DNA of 64,000 nt from Rubellicoccus peritrichatus (GTDB lineage Bacteria; Verrucomicrobiota; Verrucomicrobiia; Opitutales; Cerasicoccaceae). Position numbers and translations under genes: made by a program. Below the pieces are notes generated by a model that saw nothing but the letters and a program-made list of their open reading frames with translations, was not told where the DNA came from and did not search any database. Positions 54,489 through 64,000 of the stretch are shown here, piece after piece. How positions within the stretch are numbered: position 1 is the first letter of the stretch; each line of letters starts with the position of its first letter. The stretch spans positions 310,001 to 374,000 of the forward strand of contig NZ_CP136920.1 of assembly GCF_033100135.1 (NCBI RefSeq). Direction: 5' to 3'.

Positions 54489-57400
54489 CTATTCTTTGAC
54501 CTTACGCGAAAAGAAACCGATTCGCTCCAGATACTTATCCTGGAATGCTTCAAAATAAAGGTAGATCACGGGAATCACATATAAGGTTAGGAGCTGGGAC
54601 ACAATCAAGCCACCAACAATAACCAGGCCAAGTGGAACGCGAGTGTTTCCGACATCATTGATTCCCATTGCGATCGGCAATGCGCCGAAGATTGCTGCAA
54701 GCGTCGTCATAAGGATGGGGCGGAAACGTTCGATACAGCCTTGCTGCACCGCCTCAAGTGGAGTGCGTCCTTCGGCCTGACGTTGAATCGCAAAGTCCAC
54801 CATCATGATGCCATTTTTGACCACAATACCCATCAGCATAAAAAGGCCGACGAACGCATAGAGGGAGAATTCTGAATCGAAAAGCAGAAGCGTCATCAAG
54901 CCACCAACAGTTGCAACTGGCAGGGCAGACAGAACCGTAATCGGATGCATGTAGCTCTCATACAAAATAGCAAGGATTACATACATGACAAACACAGCAA
55001 CGATAACCAGAAGGCCCGCACTCTCCTCAATCAAAGTAAAAGCCTGAGCCGTCCCCTGCAATTCCTTGATCAACCCTGCTGGAATGATAGATGCTGCAGC
55101 TGCTTCCAAAGCCTTCGTGGCATCACCGATGGCGTATCCATCTGCCAGGTCGAAGTAAATCGTTCCTGATGCCAGACTGTTAATATGACTGACAGAAAGC
55201 GGGCCAACAGTTTCTTTCCAGCTTGCTACCGTTCTCAGCGGAATCAATGAGCCGTCAATGTTTGAGGTAAGATAAAGTTGATCCAGATTCGCTGGCTTAG
55301 CTCGCTCATCTGCCTTTGCTTCAACGATGACATCGTATTGCTCAACCCCTTCCTTGATTTTATATACGTAATTCTCGGAGTAAGCATCCATCAAGAGCTG
55401 CTCGATTTCTTCCGCGGTAACACCGAGCGAGTAGGCCAGGTCACGATTGATATCCAACTCAAGTTGCCTGTTATCAAGGTAGAGGTCAGAGGAGACACCA
55501 ACAAAACCAGGCATGGATTCCAGCTTTGCCTGAAGCTTGGGGACGGATTCATAAATCTGGTTAGGGTCCAAACCCGAAACAGAGTAGGCGTAGTTGCCTT
55601 GATTGGTACTGATTGCACCCGTGCTGATCTTGAGCGCAGGCTGCGGAGAAATCAGCGGTACCACACCCGGAACAGTTGTACGAATTTTATCATTCAAACG
55701 ATCACTGACTTCCTGAATCGGCGGGCGCTCATTTACTGGTTTCAAAACCGCAAGTGCTGCAAGCATATTTGGATTGAACATTGCCGTCAGTCCGGTCGCA
55801 GAAAGTGAATTCTCAATTGCCGGATCGTTGGCTAAAATATCATTAACCGCATTTTGGAAGGATTGAATGCGATGGGGCGAAGTGCTTTCTTCGGTCAGCA
55901 TAACTCCGAAGAGCAAACCACTGTCGCCAAGTGGAAGAAATGTTTTAGGGACCTTAACAAATCCCCAACCGACACCGACAAGACATATCACCCAAACAAC
56001 AATCCCGAGGAACTTATACTTCAAAAACCAACCCAATGTTTTTGCATAAAAATTCAACGTCGGTGTTTCAATTTTCTTGGACATTCGCTGCAGCCAGGAC
56101 TGCTCCTTTACTTTACCTGAGAAAAGGCGTGCGCAAAGCATCGGAGTCAGTGTTAGCGAAATCATACCTGAGGCCAGAATCGCAACCATCAGAGTCAGTG
56201 AAAACTCCCGGAAAATCCGACCGATCTGTCCACTCATGAAGAGCAATGGGATAAACACTGCAGCCAGCGAAAGAGTCATGGAAAGAATAGTAAAACTGAT
56301 CTCCTTCGCACCGTCCAAGGTCGCCCGATAGGCGGTCTTCCCCATTTCCTGATGGCGCACCATGTTTTCCAGAAAGACAATGGCGTCATCAACCAGAAAG
56401 CCAATGGCCAAAGTCAACGCCAGGAGCGATAAGTGATCCAGACTGAAACCCAGCAGCTTCATCACCATAAAGGTGACGAGGAGCGAGGTTGGCAAAGCCA
56501 CCATCGGAATCACGGTATCTTTGGCCCGGCCAAGAAAGACGAAAATAACAACAACGACCAGAACGAAGGCGATCAACAAAGTCGTTCTAACATCAATTAC
56601 AGAATCAACAACAAGGTAGGATTCATCATAAATCTTAAGGACTTCAATGGATTGCGGAAGCTCCTCTCGCAACTCATCAATCAAGTCATCAATTCTCTTG
56701 GCAACATCGACGAGATTTGAAGTCGCAGTATGCTGAACTGAGATTCCAACGAATGGCTCGGAACTGTCGCGCCCAGGAATATTAAATACGTTAACAAAAT
56801 AAAGTTCATCAACGCTCTCCTTTGCCTCCGCAACATCTTTGACGTAAACCGGAGCATCATCGACATAAGAAATAATCAGATTTCCATAATCCTCGGCAGT
56901 CATCAACTGACCCGTCGGCCTTAGGATGATCGTATTGTTGTCTCCATAGAGTTGACCAGTGCTCATAAGCACGCTGCCCGATTCCACGGCATCCGCGACA
57001 TCAGAGACTGTTAGATTAAAGTTATACAAGCGCGCAGGGTCCACTTCGATACGAACGGCACGCTGCTCTCCGAAAAGAGTAACATTGGAAACACCTTTCA
57101 GCATGTTCACACGCTGAGCAACCTGTGTGCTGGCGTAATCATACAACTCACTCTCCGGCATCGTACTACTAGCCAACCCAAGAATATAAAAGAAAACCTG
57201 ATTAGGATTTGTCTCCTTGTATGACGGAGGCGTCGGTATGTTCTCAGGCAAATACGGTTGAGCTCGTGTCAAAGCAGACTGCACCTGAGCGGATGCAGCA
57301 TCCATATCTTCACCCAAACCAAACTGCAGCAGAATACTGGAGTTACCCTGCGTGCTGTTCGATGTAATGAGTTGCAAACCGGGGATCTGAGTAAACTGCT

Positions 57401-57608
57401 GCTCGAGCGGCGAAGTGATATTATCGGCAATCACATCCGGTGCCATTCCGGGAAACTCGGAAGTCACCTGAATAACCGGATACTGAACATTTGGAAGATT
57501 CGCCAACGGCAAGGTCCGATAGCTGAATATTCCAAAAGCAATGACCGACAAGGTCAAAACAACCGTCATGACCGGGCGATTGATAAACGGATCAGAAAGG
57601 CTGCGCAT
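54489..57608 (-). CDS. RND multidrug efflux permease (AcrB/MexB type)
   Basis: 1039 residues. Twelve membrane segments and two large periplasmic loops. The N-terminus (FINRPVMTVVLTLSVIAFGIFSYRTLPLANLPNVQYPVIQVT) is that of the HAE1 RND family, and ALTLAIGFLVDDAIVFLEN contains the Asp of the proton-relay helix (TM4). The periplasmic porter domain has IRIEVDPARL. It pumps drugs, dyes or bile-like compounds out using the proton gradient. The adaptor gene ends eight bases upstream. No TolC-like channel gene is in the window. Confidence 0.94.
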   Translation of the reverse strand: MRSLSDPFINRPVMTVVLTLSVIAFGIFSYRTLPLANLPNVQYPVIQVTSEFPGMAPDVIADNITSPLEQQFTQIPGLQLITSNSTQGNSSILLQFGLGEDMDAASAQVQSALTRAQPYLPENIPTPPSYKETNPNQVFFYILGLASSTMPESELYDYASTQVAQRVNMLKGVSNVTLFGEQRAVRIEVDPARLYNFNLTVSDVADAVESGSVLMSTGQLYGDNNTIILRPTGQLMTAEDYGNLIISYVDDAPVYVKDVAEAKESVDELYFVNVFNIPGRDSSEPFVGISVQHTATSNLVDVAKRIDDLIDELREELPQSIEVLKIYDESYLVVDSVIDVRTTLLIAFVLVVVVIFVFLGRAKDTVIPMVALPTSLLVTFMVMKLLGFSLDHLSLLALTLAIGFLVDDAIVFLENMVRHQEMGKTAYRATLDGAKEISFTILSMTLSLAAVFIPLLFMSGQIGRIFREFSLTLMVAILASGMISLTLTPMLCARLFSGKVKEQSWLQRMSKKIETPTLNFYAKTLGWFLKYKFLGIVVWVICLVGVGWGFVKVPKTFLPLGDSGLLFGVMLTEESTSPHRIQSFQNAVNDILANDPAIENSLSATGLTAMFNPNMLAALAVLKPVNERPPIQEVSDRLNDKIRTTVPGVVPLISPQPALKISTGAISTNQGNYAYSVSGLDPNQIYESVPKLQAKLESMPGFVGVSSDLYLDNRQLELDINRDLAYSLGVTAEEIEQLLMDAYSENYVYKIKEGVEQYDVIVEAKADERAKPANLDQLYLTSNIDGSLIPLRTVASWKETVGPLSVSHINSLASGTIYFDLADGYAIGDATKALEAAAASIIPAGLIKELQGTAQAFTLIEESAGLLVIVAVFVMYVILAILYESYMHPITVLSALPVATVGGLMTLLLFDSEFSLYAFVGLFMLMGIVVKNGIMMVDFAIQRQAEGRTPLEAVQQGCIERFRPILMTTLAAIFGALPIAMGINDVGNTRVPLGLVIVGGLIVSQLLTLYVIPVIYLYFEAFQDKYLERIGFFSRKVKE

Positions 57609-57615
57609 GGTCAGT

Positions 57616-58851
57616 CTAGTTCGACTTTTTATCTGAATCCGTTGAAGATGAAGCAGAGCTCTTGGATGAAGAACTTGCCTGGCTGGATGTATTCGTTGTC
57701 TCGGATGGCGGTTTCACGATGGTGACCTTGCTCTTGGGCTTAAGCATGATCTGGCCGGAAAGCACAACACGTTCTCCCTTCTTAAGGCCGGATTTGACAA
57801 TGACATTCGACCCCAACCGTTCACCAAGCTTAATGAAACGGTGCTCGACCGTATTGTCCTTATTGACGACGAATATAGAGTAACCACGTTGTCCTAACTG
57901 GATGCATTCTTCCGGAATGACTGTCGCATTCTTTTCCGTCCGCAAAATAATCCTCACATTAATAGACTCACCCGGCCAAAAGCGTTGGTCCTCATTCTTC
58001 ATGATCCCACGAAGCCGAGCGACGCCAGCATTGCGTTGTATCGTATTCCCAACGACCTCAAGTTTCGCAGTTCGTTTAACCTTTGCATTGGTCATCAGAC
58101 TTACCTCCAACTCAAGTGGCTTAGGGCTCGCCGCCTTGATCGCCTTCTGCAACTCGGGTAGATCTCGTTCAGATATAACAAAATCAACATAAAGTGGATC
58201 AATACGACGGATCGAAGTTAAATCCGTTTGGTTATCAGCAAAAAGGACATTACCTGCATTGACTTCGTAAATATCGATCAAGCCATCAATCGGCGAACGA
58301 ATCGAACAAAAGTCCAGATTGATACGAGCAGCTACCACGGCAGCTTCATTCATTTGCACCATCCCCAGACTTTCCTCGACAGCTGCCTGAAGGGCATCAA
58401 AGTCCTGTTGTGAAATTAAATTCTGTCCCAATAATGGACGATTGCGGTTGACCGCCAACTGATTGATTTCCAATGAGGCTATACTCTCCCGAAGATTGCC
58501 TTCAGCCTCTTCCAGGACAGCTTTGTAAGGGCGTTGATCAATCGTGAAGAGAAGATCACCCGCCTTAACCTCCGTACCTTGCTCAAAATGAATCGCCATA
58601 AGCTGGCCATCCACTTGAGTCATCACTTCGACCTCCTCAAAGGCTGTCGTGTAACCAATCGCGGTTAAATAGATCGGTACGTCTTTGCTAACCGCCGTCG
58701 CAATAGTGACAGATGGAGGCACTGCTGCCTTTTTCTTATCAGCTTTTTCGCACCCTCCGCATAGCAACAGTAGAGCCAGCAATATCCCGTAGATACCAGT
58801 CCTCAAAAATTGATGATAAAACTTAAAAGAAACTGGCTGTCGATTCCCCAT
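57616..58851 (-). CDS. RND periplasmic adaptor (AcrA/MexA type), probable lipoprotein
   Basis: 411 residues. N-terminal hydrophobic stretch LLALLLLCGGC looks like a lipobox ending at Cys34. VEVMTQVDGQLMAIHFEQGTEVKAGDLLFTID is the lipoyl-type barrel, two alpha hairpins follow, then INLDFCSIRSPIDGLI and a membrane-proximal beta-barrel. The C-terminus is Ser-rich (SSQASSSSKSSASSSTDSDKK). It couples the permease to an outer-membrane channel. The permease gene starts directly after it. Confidence 0.93.
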   Translation of the reverse strand: MGNRQPVSFKFYHQFLRTGIYGILLALLLLCGGCEKADKKKAAVPPSVTIATAVSKDVPIYLTAIGYTTAFEEVEVMTQVDGQLMAIHFEQGTEVKAGDLLFTIDQRPYKAVLEEAEGNLRESIASLEINQLAVNRNRPLLGQNLISQQDFDALQAAVEESLGMVQMNEAAVVAARINLDFCSIRSPIDGLIDIYEVNAGNVLFADNQTDLTSIRRIDPLYVDFVISERDLPELQKAIKAASPKPLELEVSLMTNAKVKRTAKLEVVGNTIQRNAGVARLRGIMKNEDQRFWPGESINVRIILRTEKNATVIPEECIQLGQRGYSIFVVNKDNTVEHRFIKLGERLGSNVIVKSGLKKGERVVLSGQIMLKPKSKVTIVKPPSETTNTSSQASSSSKSSASSSTDSDKKSN

Positions 58852-58919
58852 ATTCGCAATACCGTCAAGAGCATCTTGGATGCATCCGCTTTAAGATAGC
58901 TGTAGAAAAATCATAGTTC

Positions 58920-58955
58920 CGAGACTGAGGCGACAAAAATTAAACCTCAGTCTCG
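58920..58955 (-). terminator. Hairpin between the DUF481 and adaptor genes
   Basis: CGAGACTGAGG (58920-58930) pairs perfectly with CCTCAGTCTCG (58945-58955), eleven pairs. On the minus strand a T-rich stretch (GATTTTTC) follows about eight bases later, so it could terminate transcription of the DUF481 gene or lower read-through into the efflux genes. Confidence 0.6.
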
Positions 58956-58975
58956 AAGTCGACTTCAGCTGGTGC

Positions 58976-60004
58976 TCAGAAAGGGAAACCAAGCTGCAAA
59001 GTGGTCGTCTGCTCGTCCTTGGAAGAACCCGGTCCGACCGTTCCATCGTAAGTATAGTTGTAAACGATGGAAGCAACAATCCACTTATTAAGATTGGCGT
59101 TGAGCGCGATTTGCCCTCCCCACTGGATGTCGTCGATACCACTGGGAGAGATACGCACATAAGCATCCTGTGCCAGATTGAAAGTCTCACTGAAGACGTA
59201 GGTCAGATTTTCCTTAAAAGTACCAAATCCGAGCCACTTCTCGTCAGAGCCAACAACATCATTGTATTGAGCAGCAATACCGGGAGCGACTGAAAGTTTG
59301 AAGGTTTCCTCGTCGTAGATTTTATAACCGATGCTAACGTTCTCCGTCACTTGATGGCGAATCTGCTTAACCGCATCTCTCAAATAAGTAGTGTCTGACT
59401 GAAGAAACCAGCGTTCACTAAAATCATACCGATAAGCAAAACCAGTCCCGTATTTATCAGTTGTCTTATCATTAACGCCAGCGGAGTCAGTGTTGGCGTT
59501 ATAATTATAGTAGGCATCCCAACCATAGTGATGCTTCCCGGAGTCCTTCTTCATCTCGATGCTGGTATTGAATTGCGTCGACTTGCTATCCGACTCTGTC
59601 ATGGCCAAGCCAACGTTATATTTACCCGTCCAACCTGGAGGGACAACCTTCTCGATATAGGAACGGGCCACCTCAAGAGACTCATTGAACATCGACTCCG
59701 CTTCAGCGTCTTCTGCGATTTGTTCTTCTGTCGGCTCGGGCGCAGATGGTCCAGGGGCAGCTGTTGCCGCAACTGCAGGCGCTGGTGTTGCATCAGCAAC
59801 TTTTTCAGAGGGTACAACAGTGGCCTCATCAGCCGAAACCGTCACCTCTCCCAATAGATCGCTCTTGAAAACAATTTTTCCGTCTTCCTGGCTAATCACT
59901 TTACCGGAGATGCGGTCGCCATTATTAAATTGAAGGACCTCTGCCGTTAGGAAAGCAGGGAACAAAGCCAATAACAATATGTTAGTTCTGAGTAGTCTGA
60001 TCAT
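58976..60004 (-). CDS. DUF481 outer-membrane protein
   Basis: 342 residues. Signal peptide LLLALFPAFLTA. EVLQFNNGDRISGKVISQEDGKIVFKSDLLGEVTV is the small N-terminal domain common before DUF481 (YdiY-like). An Ala/Pro linker (ATPAPAVAATAAPG) follows. The C-terminal 180 residues are alternating aromatic strands (SVAPGIAAQYNDVVG, IVASIVYNYTYDGTVGP) ending in Phe. It is probably a small outer-membrane barrel. Function of the family is not known. Confidence 0.78.
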   Translation of the reverse strand: MIRLLRTNILLLALFPAFLTAEVLQFNNGDRISGKVISQEDGKIVFKSDLLGEVTVSADEATVVPSEKVADATPAPAVAATAAPGPSAPEPTEEQIAEDAEAESMFNESLEVARSYIEKVVPPGWTGKYNVGLAMTESDSKSTQFNTSIEMKKDSGKHHYGWDAYYNYNANTDSAGVNDKTTDKYGTGFAYRYDFSERWFLQSDTTYLRDAVKQIRHQVTENVSIGYKIYDEETFKLSVAPGIAAQYNDVVGSDEKWLGFGTFKENLTYVFSETFNLAQDAYVRISPSGIDDIQWGGQIALNANLNKWIVASIVYNYTYDGTVGPGSSKDEQTTTLQLGFPF

Positions 60005-60308
60005 AGCTGAAGGGAGGCTTACGGTCTAAAACTCGAATTTCAACGACTATTTATCTAAAATCACTCCATTGATTGAAAAGATGATCTGTAAATCAGAATA
60101 GTAAATTGTTTGAGCGTCTAATGCGTTGTTTTTGCACCCCTGAGCAAATAGTTAGCCAATCGATAGCATATCTGGGTATTCTTTTTTACGACTTTACCTG
60201 TGGTTGAATGCCATCAAATAAAGCGGAAGTCTCAAAAATGGAAGATCATGAAAGATTTTGCTCGATTTTGACAAAGAAACAAACAATATAACTTTAAATA
60301 GCAATTTT
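60005..60308. other. Intergenic region upstream of rhaA, 304 bases
   Basis: AT-rich, divergent between the DUF481 and rhaA genes. TTGACA at 60268-60273 is a possible -35 for rhaA, but no good -10 is at standard spacing. No clear operator or other gene seen. Confidence 0.45.
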
Positions 60309-61553
60309 ATGGACTACTCCGCAGCTAAAGAACGATATGCCTCATTTGGCGTTGATACAGAAGAAGCCCTGAAAAAACTTTCAGCGACCCCAATCTCCCT
60401 ACATTGCTGGCAGGGAGACGATGTTGGAGGATTCGAATCACCCGATAGCTCACTGGGTGGTGGCTTGGCCGTAACCGGCAATTATCCCGGAAAAGCGAGA
60501 AGCATAGATGAACTACGACTCGACCTTGAGAAAGTGCTGAGCTTGATTCCCGGCAATCATCGCCTCAACCTACATGCAATTTATGGTGACTTTAGTAGAG
60601 GCAAAGTCGACCGCGACGCGATTTCCATTGAACAATTCCAGGGCTGGATAGACTGGTGTTCGGCAAATAATCTGGGCCTCGACTTCAATCCAAGCTGCTT
60701 TGGACACGAAAAGGCGGAAGACGGCCTTACACTTTCAAGCCCTGATGCTGGCATTCGCGACTTCTGGATCGCACATTGCCAGGCCAGTCGCAAGATAGGT
60801 GCAGAAATGGGCAAGCAGCTTGGCAGCCCATGTGTGACAAACGTCTGGATCCCAGACGGGATGAAAGACTTGCCAGCAGATCGCCTGGGACCACGCGAAA
60901 GACTGGCGGCCTCCCTGGATAAAGTTTTTGAAGAATCACTCGATCCTGCCCACAATCTCGACGCCGTCGAAAGCAAACTCTTTGGTATTGGCTCAGAAAG
61001 CTACGTTGTTGGTTCTCACGAATTTTATATGGGTTACGCAACAACGCGTCAGAAGGTGCTTTGCCTCGATGCCGGTCATTTTCACCCAACGGAATCAGTC
61101 GCTGATAAGATTTCAAGTGCCCTACTCTACGTTCCCGAGTTACTTCTGCACGTCTCACGCGGTGTCCGCTGGGACAGCGACCATGTAGTGATTCTCGATG
61201 ACCCAACCAAGGCGATTTTCGAAGAATTGGTCCGCTGCGATGCTCTTTCACGCACACACATCGGCTTGGACTTCTTTGACGCGAGTATCAACCGGATTGC
61301 GGCTTGGGCAATAGGAACACGTTCGGCCCAAAAAGGACTTCTGATGGCGCTGCTGCAACCAATGAGCAAAATCATTGAAGCAGAAGCTACGGGTAACTAT
61401 ACCGAACGCCTGGCTCTTCTGGAAATCTCCCGAACGCTGCCTTGGGGCTCAGTTTGGGAAGAATTCTGCAGCAGAAACCAAACACCCGGCGAAGGTGAAT
61501 GGTTTGCGGAAGTCAAAGCTTACGAAGACACGGTATTGGCTAAACGGAGCTAA
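60309..61553 (+). CDS. rhaA: L-rhamnose isomerase
   Basis: 414 residues from ATG 60309 ([16 protein letters not shown]), close to the 419 of Escherichia coli RhaA, whose start it matches. An upstream TTG would add 17. [24 protein letters not shown]-like ([10 protein letters not shown]), [30 protein letters not shown] and [13 protein letters not shown] are the family blocks holding the metal and substrate residues. The enzyme converts L-rhamnose to L-rhamnulose. No rhaB or rhaD lies nearby in the window, so rhamnose genes are split. Confidence 0.95.
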   Translation: MDYSAAKERYASFGVDTEEALKKLSATPISLHCWQGDDVGGFESPDSSLGGGLAVTGNYPGKARSIDELRLDLEKVLSLIPGNHRLNLHAIYGDFSRGKVDRDAISIEQFQGWIDWCSANNLGLDFNPSCFGHEKAEDGLTLSSPDAGIRDFWIAHCQASRKIGAEMGKQLGSPCVTNVWIPDGMKDLPADRLGPRERLAASLDKVFEESLDPAHNLDAVESKLFGIGSESYVVGSHEFYMGYATTRQKVLCLDAGHFHPTESVADKISSALLYVPELLLHVSRGVRWDSDHVVILDDPTKAIFEELVRCDALSRTHIGLDFFDASINRIAAWAIGTRSAQKGLLMALLQPMSKIIEAEATGNYTERLALLEISRTLPWGSVWEEFCSRNQTPGEGEWFAEVKAYEDTVLAKRS

Positions 61554-61613
61554 TCAGTTCAGTTTAAAAGCAAGCCTCACTGAGATGCATTACGCAACCT
61601 CGTGACACTGCTC

Positions 61614-62540
61614 CTAAGCCACTGGCTCAGCTTCTTCAACAGCTTCAGGAGTCTTTTTGGCCAGTAGAGCAATCAGCTTCTTCATCGCCGGCGTCAACAC
61701 ACGACCCTTGCGATGAATGATTGCCAATGGCCGTGTTAACTCGGAACCTTCAATCGGGATTGAGGTGAGAAGCCTTTGCTTCACTTCCTGCGTCACTGTG
61801 CTGGAAGGCACAATTGCAACTCCAGCATCGATTTCCACAGCGCGTTTTACCGTTTCGATATTATCAAACTCCATCACCGGATTAACGTCCAGCTTCGCCT
61901 CGCGAAAGACATGATCTGTAGCCTTCCGTGTCGGTATATCCTGATCAAAAGCAATAAACTTGTGCTCTGAAATATCCTGAAGGGAAACCATTTGGTTTTG
62001 AGCAAGTGGATGATCCGGCGCACAAATGGCCACAAGCTGATCCTCAAGAAACGGGATGACTTCCAACTGCCGCATCTTGTTTGGATAAGCGACAAGTCCA
62101 AGATCCACAGCGTTATGCAACACATCCTCATAAACCAGATTTGAACGGCGATACTCCACCCTGACGTTAACCGTCGGATAATCCTGGAGAAAAGTTTTCA
62201 CATACGGCGGCAACTCATGCAGCCCGATGCTATAAATAGTCGATATATGAATCGTTCCACTGATGACTTTCTTCATCTCTTGGAGTTCACTCACCAACTT
62301 GTCATACATGTGAAGCAGCTCTTTAGCTGAGTCATAAAGCTTGGAGCCCTCACGAGTAAGCCGGAACTGCTTTTGGCTCCGATCAACGATCAAAACATTG
62401 AAATGTTTCTCCATCGCCCGCAGTTGTTGACTGACCGCAGACTGGGTGATGCCATTTAGCTTTGCTGCCCGAGAAAAACTCTGGCTTTCCACTAAATCGG
62501 AAAAGATCTTAAAGTTTTCAACATGCATAGTTAATGCCAT
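61614..62540 (-). CDS. LysR-type transcriptional regulator
   Basis: About 308 residues from ATG 62540, which has AAGG seven bases upstream; ATG 62528 (MHVENFKIF) is an alternative. HTH: VENFKIFSDLVESQSFSRAAKLNGITQSAVSQQLRAMEKHF. The effector domain is of the ordinary LysR type (GTIHISTIYSIGLHELPPYV, IVPSSTVTQEV). No regulatory Cys pair. It is divergent from the YggS gene and convergent with rhaA. Inducer and targets unknown. Confidence 0.87.
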   Translation of the reverse strand: MALTMHVENFKIFSDLVESQSFSRAAKLNGITQSAVSQQLRAMEKHFNVLIVDRSQKQFRLTREGSKLYDSAKELLHMYDKLVSELQEMKKVISGTIHISTIYSIGLHELPPYVKTFLQDYPTVNVRVEYRRSNLVYEDVLHNAVDLGLVAYPNKMRQLEVIPFLEDQLVAICAPDHPLAQNQMVSLQDISEHKFIAFDQDIPTRKATDHVFREAKLDVNPVMEFDNIETVKRAVEIDAGVAIVPSSTVTQEVKQRLLTSIPIEGSELTRPLAIIHRKGRVLTPAMKKLIALLAKKTPEAVEEAEPVA

Positions 62541-62588
62541 AAACAAACCTTATCAGAAATCAAGTATAAATTTAGAAAATCTAATCAT

Positions 62589-63287
62589 ATGGCGACCACA
62601 CAACCACTAGAAGCAAATCTTAACTCAATCCGAAGCCGAATCAGCAATGCTTGTGAACTGGCCAAGCGCAGCACGGATGAAGTCCAGATTCTGCCAGTGA
62701 CTAAAACACACTCTGCTGCAATTGTTGAGCTGGCTAAAAACGCAGGATTCAACTCAGTCGGTGAAAATAGAGTCCAGGAGGCTGCAGAAAAGAAACAGAG
62801 CGCTTTAGTTGATATTCGTTGGGAGCTTATTGGCCATCTGCAGTCAAATAAATGCCGCCAAGCCGTTGAAATCTTTGATCGGATACATTCGGTCGACTCA
62901 TTAAAGTTAGTCAAGCGGTTGGATACAGCAGCAGCGGAGCTAGGAAAAAAACTACCTATCCTGCTTCAGTTCAATACTGGTGAAGATCCAGCCAAGTACG
63001 GTGCAAAAGTCGATCAAGCTGATGTGATGATGGAAGCATGCCTCAATGCAACCCATCTTAAGCTCCAGGGATTCATGACGATCGCCCCATTAGACGACAA
63101 CCGAGATGTCGCACTCAACACATTCGTGAAACTACGTGAACTACGAGACCATTGTTCGCAAAAATTCAGTCATGAAATGCCAGAACTATCAATGGGAATG
63201 AGCGGAGACCTTGAACAAGCCATTGCTGCAGGCTCTACCTTAATTCGCGTCGGGTCAGCACTGTTTGGCAGTCGTCCACCACTATAA
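62589..63287 (+). CDS. YggS/PLPBP-family pyridoxal phosphate homeostasis protein
   Basis: 232 residues. Lys39 in ILPVTKTHSA binds PLP; VGENRVQEA, RWELIGHLQSNK, IHSVDSLKL, LSMGMSGDLEQAIAAGSTLIRVGSALFG are the family blocks (PF01168). The protein is a single-domain PLP binder that helps keep PLP and amino acid levels balanced; it has no clear enzyme activity. Transcribed away from the LysR gene. Confidence 0.94.
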   Translation: MATTQPLEANLNSIRSRISNACELAKRSTDEVQILPVTKTHSAAIVELAKNAGFNSVGENRVQEAAEKKQSALVDIRWELIGHLQSNKCRQAVEIFDRIHSVDSLKLVKRLDTAAAELGKKLPILLQFNTGEDPAKYGAKVDQADVMMEACLNATHLKLQGFMTIAPLDDNRDVALNTFVKLRELRDHCSQKFSHEMPELSMGMSGDLEQAIAAGSTLIRVGSALFGSRPPL

Positions 63288-63325
63288 AAAATAGAGCGCC
63301 CGGTACACTTTAGCACCGGGCGCTC
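63286..63325 (-). terminator. Strong terminator shared by convergent genes
   Basis: GAGCGCCCGGT (63294-63304) pairs perfectly with ACCGGGCGCTC (63315-63325). A-rich sequence at 63286-63291 becomes a T run on the minus strand, so it terminates the PEGA lipoprotein gene and probably also the YggS gene from the other side. Confidence 0.85.
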
Positions 63326-63344
63326 AGAGAATAACAAACAACAA

Positions 63345-63851
63345 CTAATTTGAATAAAATTCGATAACCTGATCGACCATATACTTGTGTTCAACAGGTC
63401 CAATCTGACCAGCTTCACGCTTTTGATCAACCTCAGCAATGATCGTTGCCATTTCCTCGTAGGCATCAGGCCCACGTGATGGTGGTAATACGGCTGGAAC
63501 CAAATTGATTTCAACTGGATTGGGATCCAAGTCGTAGTAAAGACCGGCATCGTCCATCAAACCAAAGCGAACATATCCTTGCCCAGCTTCGTTCTTTACT
63601 GGTGCAATGGTAGCATCGATTGTCTTATAGCCTTCTTTCTTGAGAATGACCCGATGAGGAATCTTGCGACTCAGTTCAATCTCAGTAGGCGTCCTGCCGA
63701 TATCTTCGCCGTCCAACATGACGGTAGCACCAGCCGGGAAGGTCTTAACTGCAACTTCTTGGGTTGCGCCTTTATCGAAAGTTTCACAACCAACCAATCC
63801 AAAGACGAGCGGGAGTAAGCACAGCGAAAAACGAGGTAAAGATTTGATCAT
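63345..63851 (-). CDS. PEGA-domain lipoprotein
   Basis: 168 residues. Signal peptide with lipobox LVGC (Cys22). VKTFPAGATVMLDGEDIGRTPTEI is a PEGA repeat, then PHRVILKKEGYKTIDATI. The C-terminal 60 residues are helical (PDAYEEMATIIAEVDQKREAG). PEGA domains occur on bacterial surface lipoproteins. Outer-membrane or inner-membrane attachment cannot be told from the sequence. The 149 bases to the right edge hold no gene. Confidence 0.85.
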   Translation of the reverse strand: MIKSLPRFSLCLLPLVFGLVGCETFDKGATQEVAVKTFPAGATVMLDGEDIGRTPTEIELSRKIPHRVILKKEGYKTIDATIAPVKNEAGQGYVRFGLMDDAGLYYDLDPNPVEINLVPAVLPPSRGPDAYEEMATIIAEVDQKREAGQIGPVEHKYMVDQVIEFYSN

Positions 63852-64000
63852 TTGACTGTAAATTAGAGCTTAACGAAATGACCTTCATAACTGATGGTCA
63901 AGGGCTAATATCACTTGAGCAAACAAAATGCACGCCCATGAGCTGCTTAACTGAGCCAGATTAGATCAGTAATTATCGATATATCTGGTTTTAAAAACCG

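Noticed and set aside
60727-61257. Minus-strand open frame opposite rhaA
   Set aside because: rhaA is certain on the plus strand; the frame is Arg/Ser-rich shadow sequence.
1-64000. tRNA, rRNA, CRISPR, insertion-sequence and prophage features
   Set aside because: No conserved TpsiC-loop or anticodon-stem pattern outside coding DNA, no regularly spaced repeats with unique spacers, and no transposase-, integrase- or capsid-like protein was found.

Overview
The window looks like chromosomal DNA from a marine Gram-negative bacterium of the Verrucomicrobiota (Opitutia, Puniceicoccales/Coraliomargarita-like). This is an inference. It rests on PEP-CTERM exported proteins, secreted proteins ending in a 'YxVESSxNLVxW'-type tail, an aromatic-rich 'GWMY' C-terminal domain, planctomycete/verrucomicrobial GspG-like tails, an archaeal-type ProS, RND and OprD-like outer-membrane systems, and enzymes for algal polysaccharides (PL7 alginate lyase, rhamnose isomerase, GH57, a clan GH-A glycosidase). 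I saw no rRNA, tRNA, CRISPR array, insertion sequence or prophage.

Layout. 1-1737 is the N-terminal part of an exported matrixin-like metalloprotease that runs off the left edge. 2077-6435 holds a nucleoside deoxyribosyltransferase-like protein, a YfgM-like TPR membrane protein and a large GH63/MGH1-like glucosidase. 6472-8849 is a tight minus-strand operon: beta-helix protein, peroxiredoxin-like protein, Popeye-like cNMP-binding membrane protein. 9131-17144 is the most unusual block. It has six co-directional genes: a coiled-coil protein, an unrecognised soluble protein, an AAA+ ATPase with a long N-terminal domain, a second unrecognised soluble protein, and two membrane proteins, the last with about 420 residues outside the cytoplasm. 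The block starts at a promoter with a perfect TATAAT preceded by a perfect inverted repeat, and a long imperfect hairpin sits between genes 1 and 2. I cannot assign it to a known system.

17179-26695 carries an STN-domain protein, a flavin amine oxidase, ruvC divergent from proS, a two-domain alginate lyase, a polysaccharide deacetylase and a katA-ankyrin pair. oxyR (26786) is divergent from katA, and TATAAT and an inverted repeat are visible between them. 27699-40000 is mixed housekeeping and accessory: Mpo1-like, TFIIB-type zinc ribbon, methyltransferase, PEP-CTERM protein, GH-A glycosidase, OprD-like porin, SoxA/SolA-type oxidase, MFS transporter and CorA.

40098-47079 carries large exported proteins, including a GH57-like enzyme with two Fn3 domains and a four-domain Ig-like protein. 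47657-51512 holds leuC and leuD, separated by a PEP-CTERM gene and a DUF1223 gene. 51580-64000 holds a Snf2 helicase, an RND efflux adaptor-permease pair, a DUF481 barrel, rhaA, a LysR regulator divergent from a YggS/PLPBP gene, and a PEGA lipoprotein. Intrinsic terminators are visible after several of these genes. Ribosome binding sites are mostly weak, so many start codons rest on domain position and ATG preference.
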